Origin: Sulfurimonas sp. C5
Lineage (GTDB): Bacteria > Campylobacterota > Campylobacteria > Campylobacterales > Sulfurimonadaceae
Length of the DNA stretch: 64,000 nt
Direction of reading: 5' to 3'
Assembly (NCBI RefSeq): GCF_029872055.1
Contig: NZ_JARXNQ010000001.1
Coordinates: forward strand, 620,001 to 684,000
The notes under the pieces were generated by a model. It ran no database searches, was not told where the DNA came from, and saw nothing but the letters and a program-made list of their open reading frames with translations. The position numbers and the translations under genes are program-made. Below are positions 61,918 through 64,000 of this stretch, piece after piece (position 1 is the stretch's first letter; each line of letters opens with the position of its first letter).

Positions 61918-61935
61918 AGAGAAAAAATTCTCTTT
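61916..61935. terminator. Bidirectional terminator between the microprotein and sorB
   Basis: AAAGAGAA, a 4-base A loop and TTCTCTTT form a perfect 8-bp stem. It is followed by ATTTT on the plus strand and preceded by A-rich sequence that reads as T-rich on the minus strand. It overlaps the microprotein stop and the very end of sorB (61934), serving both convergent genes. Confidence 0.65.
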
Positions 61936-62242
61936 ATTTTGTTTTACCGTTACCGTAATGCTCAAATAAGTACTCTGTACAAATTTTTGCATCTTCTTTT
62001 GTAATTGGTGCTTTAAAATGAGTGATCATTTTATCTACTTTTTTAGCCCAAAAATCTTTTGATTGCGGCCCTTGGTTAATAATATAACCGAATGAATGAC
62101 ACATCAAACAATTTGCTTGAATAGCATCAAAACCTTCACCCATTTTGATTTCATATGCGATATATGGAACTTCTACATCACTTTTTACTTGTGCGAAAAG
62201 TGAACTTACCGATAAAATTGCTAATAATAATATTTTTTTCAT
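61934..62242 (-). CDS. sorB: Monohaem cytochrome c, sulfite dehydrogenase subunit (SorB-like)
   Basis: A 102-residue periplasmic cytochrome with a signal peptide (MKKILLLAILSVSSLFA) and one haem site, CLMCHSF near residues 45-49. Met residues that could be the sixth ligand are near 70-72 (VDKMITHFK). It is encoded 12 bases after the molybdenum sulfite dehydrogenase, so it is its likely electron acceptor, passing electrons from sulfite to the respiratory cytochromes. Confidence 0.8.
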   Translation of the reverse strand: MKKILLLAILSVSSLFAQVKSDVEVPYIAYEIKMGEGFDAIQANCLMCHSFGYIINQGPQSKDFWAKKVDKMITHFKAPITKEDAKICTEYLFEHYGNGKTK

Positions 62243-62254
62243 AATTGACCTTTA

Positions 62255-63454
62255 TTAAACTACTTCAACTGTTACAACGTCGATACCGTTATATTTGTAA
62301 CCACCGTGGTTCCATAGAATATCTTTTGCAAGTGGTTGTTCTTTACCTAAACGGTTAATAGCTTTTGCCATAAATTTTAATTGACCATATTTTGTCGGTT
62401 TAAATGAATATCTAAATTCCGTATATGAATAACGTCCGTTATCCTGTTTAAGTAGAGCTTTCTCCCAAGTTTTACCTTCATCTGTCGAGATCATTACGTC
62501 TCTAATACCAGTACCATCATCAAAAGCAACACCACGAACTACTACGTGAGAGTTATGGTAAACCTTCATTCCGTTTTCAGGGTAACCAATAACAGATTTT
62601 ACGTTCATATGTGTAATAGGTTTTGTTGGTTTAAAATGTTTATCCGGTGTTTCACTTTCAGTTGCATTGTCCGGTATACGGTAAGCAACATCCATAAAGA
62701 ATAAATGCTTATATTTATCTGTTACAGTAATGTTACTTAACATTTTAACCCAGCTGTCTGAGTAGTAACCTGGCATTACTAAACGAATTGGATAACCGTT
62801 TAAATATGGAAGGTCTTCACCATTCATCTCATAAGCAAGGATAACATGATCGTCAAGTTCATGTGTTTCAATCTCTCTAACAAAGTTTGGAGTCTCGTAG
62901 TAAGCAGCGTTGTCTTTTCCGTTAAATCCAATCCAATGTGCTTCTTTTTTAAGACCTGCACGGTTAAGAACGTCACGAAGTCTTACACCCTTCCATTTAG
63001 CACATCCCATAGCACCGCTACCCCATTGGATACCACCTGCAATTGGATGGAATGCTGAACGAGAATTTCCCCCACATTGTAAAACAGCTGTTACTTCAAC
63101 TTGTTCAAATTCTGTTTTTAATTCTTTTAATGAAATTTCTAATTCTTTTTCAACTAAACCGTTAACTTTGATCGTATATTTATCAGGATCATTGTGTGTT
63201 GGAATTTCAGGTAAATGCCATCTTACGAAGAACTCATCATTCGGAGTGATTCCTTGCGTAAATACACTTCTAGGTGATTCTAAAAGTGGTGGTCTGTCTG
63301 AATATGTAATTAATGGTTTTTTTTCTGGAAAAGCCATATTTGAAACTTTTCTATTGTCTATCGGTTGTGTAGTTTCCCCCGCAGATAAAGCAGTACTGCC
63401 AAGAACAGCTGCTGAAGCTACAAGAGAACTCTTTAGGAACTCTCTTCTTTGCAT
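62255..63454 (-). CDS. sorA: Periplasmic sulfite dehydrogenase, molybdenum subunit (SorA/SoxC-like)
   Basis: A 399-residue enzyme exported by the Tat system (RREFLKSSLVASAAVLG). The sulfite-oxidase fold has the molybdenum Cys in AVLQCGGNSRSAF near residue 127, WGSGAMGCAKWKGVRLRDVL, GYPIRLVMPGYYSDSWVKM and a C-terminal dimerisation domain (VMISTDEGKTWEKA). It oxidises sulfite to sulfate with transfer to SorB. The SoxCD sulfur dehydrogenase is a relative; the monohaem partner and absence of other sox genes favour SorAB. Confidence 0.88.
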   Translation of the reverse strand: MQRREFLKSSLVASAAVLGSTALSAGETTQPIDNRKVSNMAFPEKKPLITYSDRPPLLESPRSVFTQGITPNDEFFVRWHLPEIPTHNDPDKYTIKVNGLVEKELEISLKELKTEFEQVEVTAVLQCGGNSRSAFHPIAGGIQWGSGAMGCAKWKGVRLRDVLNRAGLKKEAHWIGFNGKDNAAYYETPNFVREIETHELDDHVILAYEMNGEDLPYLNGYPIRLVMPGYYSDSWVKMLSNITVTDKYKHLFFMDVAYRIPDNATESETPDKHFKPTKPITHMNVKSVIGYPENGMKVYHNSHVVVRGVAFDDGTGIRDVMISTDEGKTWEKALLKQDNGRYSYTEFRYSFKPTKYGQLKFMAKAINRLGKEQPLAKDILWNHGGYKYNGIDVVTVEVV

Positions 63455-63493
63455 AAATTTTCCTTAATATAATAATAATAATTTGTCCGACTT

Positions 63494-63499
63494 ATTATA
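63494..63499 (-). promoter_or_regulatory. Candidate -10 box for sorAB
   Basis: TATAAT on the minus strand (GTGTTATAATAAG), 40 bases upstream of the sorA ATG. The ribosome-binding site AAGGAAAA is well placed. The -35 is not evident, so an activator is possible. Confidence 0.45.
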
Positions 63500-63526
63500 A
63501 CACCTTTGTAGTAAACAAACTTAAAT

Positions 63527-64000
63527 TTAAATGTAATTTTGTGATAGTTTTTTGATCTTGTGGTAAATTTTTTCAAAATCTGTAGAATAAACTCGGTTGT
63601 TTCCTATAGCAGTAATAAAGTTTGTATCTCTTTCCCATCTAGGAACCAAATGTAAGTGAATGTGCTCAGCAATCCCTGCCCCACCAGCTTTTCCTAAGTT
63701 CATTCCAATGTTTACACCGTGTGCTCCAAGCCCTTCTTTTAAAAGACGAACCCCTTTTTGTGCCAAAGCAGAAATATGTAACCATACTTCACTTTCCAAA
63801 TCTTCTAATTTATCTGTATGTGTATGGGGAATAATCATAAAATGTCCAGGTGTGTATGGATATCTGTTCATTACCATAAAACAGTGCTCATCTCGGTAAA
63901 TCACATGAAGTTTTTCATCATCGCTTTTATGGGAACTGATATGACAAAAAACACAACCCTCTATTTTTTCATTCGTAATATATTCATCTCGCCAAGGTGC
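63527..64000 (-). CDS. HIT-family nucleotide hydrolase (5' end outside window)
   Basis: The frame is open through the window edge: the visible N-terminal part reads APWRDEYITNEKIEGCVFCH, the standard HIT start with its CVFCH zinc-type motif, so a GTG at 63904 is internal and not the start. The catalytic HxHxHxx motif is AEHIHLHLVPRW near the C-terminus, with GMNLGKAGGAGI before it. The group includes Ap4A phosphorylases and Fhit/HinT-like nucleotide hydrolases. 158 residues are visible; only a few N-terminal residues are likely missing. Confidence 0.88.
   Translation of the reverse strand, partial: APWRDEYITNEKIEGCVFCHISSHKSDDEKLHVIYRDEHCFMVMNRYPYTPGHFMIIPHTHTDKLEDLESEVWLHISALAQKGVRLLKEGLGAHGVNIGMNLGKAGGAGIAEHIHLHLVPRWERDTNFITAIGNNRVYSTDFEKIYHKIKKLSQNYI

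Noticed and set aside
62910-63467. A 185-codon plus-strand frame opposite sorA
   Set aside because: It lies wholly antisense to a well-supported sulfite dehydrogenase, has no recognisable domain and no good ribosome-binding site; it is a by-product of the sorA codon pattern.

Overview
The window looks like chromosomal DNA from a free-living member of the Campylobacterota, most like Sulfurimonas or a close relative. This rests on low G+C, a short RecO of the epsilonproteobacterial type, the NspC/carboxynorspermidine synthase polyamine route, the GDP-linked legionaminic acid genes known from Campylobacter, a SorAB-type sulfite dehydrogenase and c-type cytochromes. The genus is an inference from gene content; no 16S gene is present.

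Almost everything is read on the minus strand. The exceptions are recO (14.4-15.0 kb), three tRNA genes (60.4-60.7 kb) and a 34-residue membrane peptide (61.8 kb). No gene-free stretch exceeds about 180 bases, apart from the tRNA interval. No CRISPR array, insertion sequence, transposase, rRNA or replication origin was seen.

Region by region in coordinate order. (a) 1-2.9 kb: a compatible-solute cluster of a glucosyl-3-phosphoglycerate synthase (cut by the window edge), a glycerate kinase and a HAD phosphatase, probably for glucosylglycerate. (b) 2.9-8.3 kb: a housekeeping run of a PD-(D/E)XK-like protein, dus, a membrane protein, a DksA-like protein, rlmH, a thiE-like gene and accD. (c) 8.4-14.2 kb: gltBD, ended by a clear hairpin terminator. 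(d) 14.4-19.4 kb: recO, then an operon for an SHP-type oxygen-binding cytochrome, a diheme cytochrome c and a cytochrome b fused to a second diheme module, with a CpxP-like periplasmic protein and a two-component system. An 11-bp-spaced direct repeat upstream is a candidate response-regulator box. (e) 19.5-28.5 kb: a methyltransferase, a GGDEF-EAL protein, polyamine synthesis split by an HDOD gene, and lipid enzymes. (f) 28.5-59.2 kb: a very large surface-glycan locus. (g) 59.3-64 kb: ribBA, tRNAs, an ankyrin protein, small proteins, sorAB and a HIT protein (cut by the window edge).

The glycan locus is the centre of interest. In order of transcription it starts with cysQ, cysC, cysD, cysN and a DUF2061-APS-kinase fusion, which make PAPS and remove PAP. 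An EPS-type winged-helix regulator follows, then GDP-mannose/GDP-fucose genes (manC, gmm, gmd, fcl), a UDP-HexNAc dehydrogenase and legionaminic acid genes legB-legC-legH-legI-legG-ptmE. After a frameshifted SDR remnant come two Gfo/Idh oxidoreductases, an SGNH hydrolase, a PAPS-dependent sulfotransferase, Wzx, an acetyltransferase, a glycosyltransferase with bacterial sialyltransferase motifs, three GT2 enzymes, Wzy, an acyltransferase, an epimerase, a WecA-like initiator and a 4,6-dehydratase. The simplest reading is a Wzx/Wzy-assembled polysaccharide that carries a nonulosonic acid and is sulfated. No PAPS reductase is present, so the sulfate-activation genes look dedicated to the sulfotransferase. 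No CMP-nonulosonate synthetase (legF) is present, and the SDR remnant lies where a deletion could have removed it.
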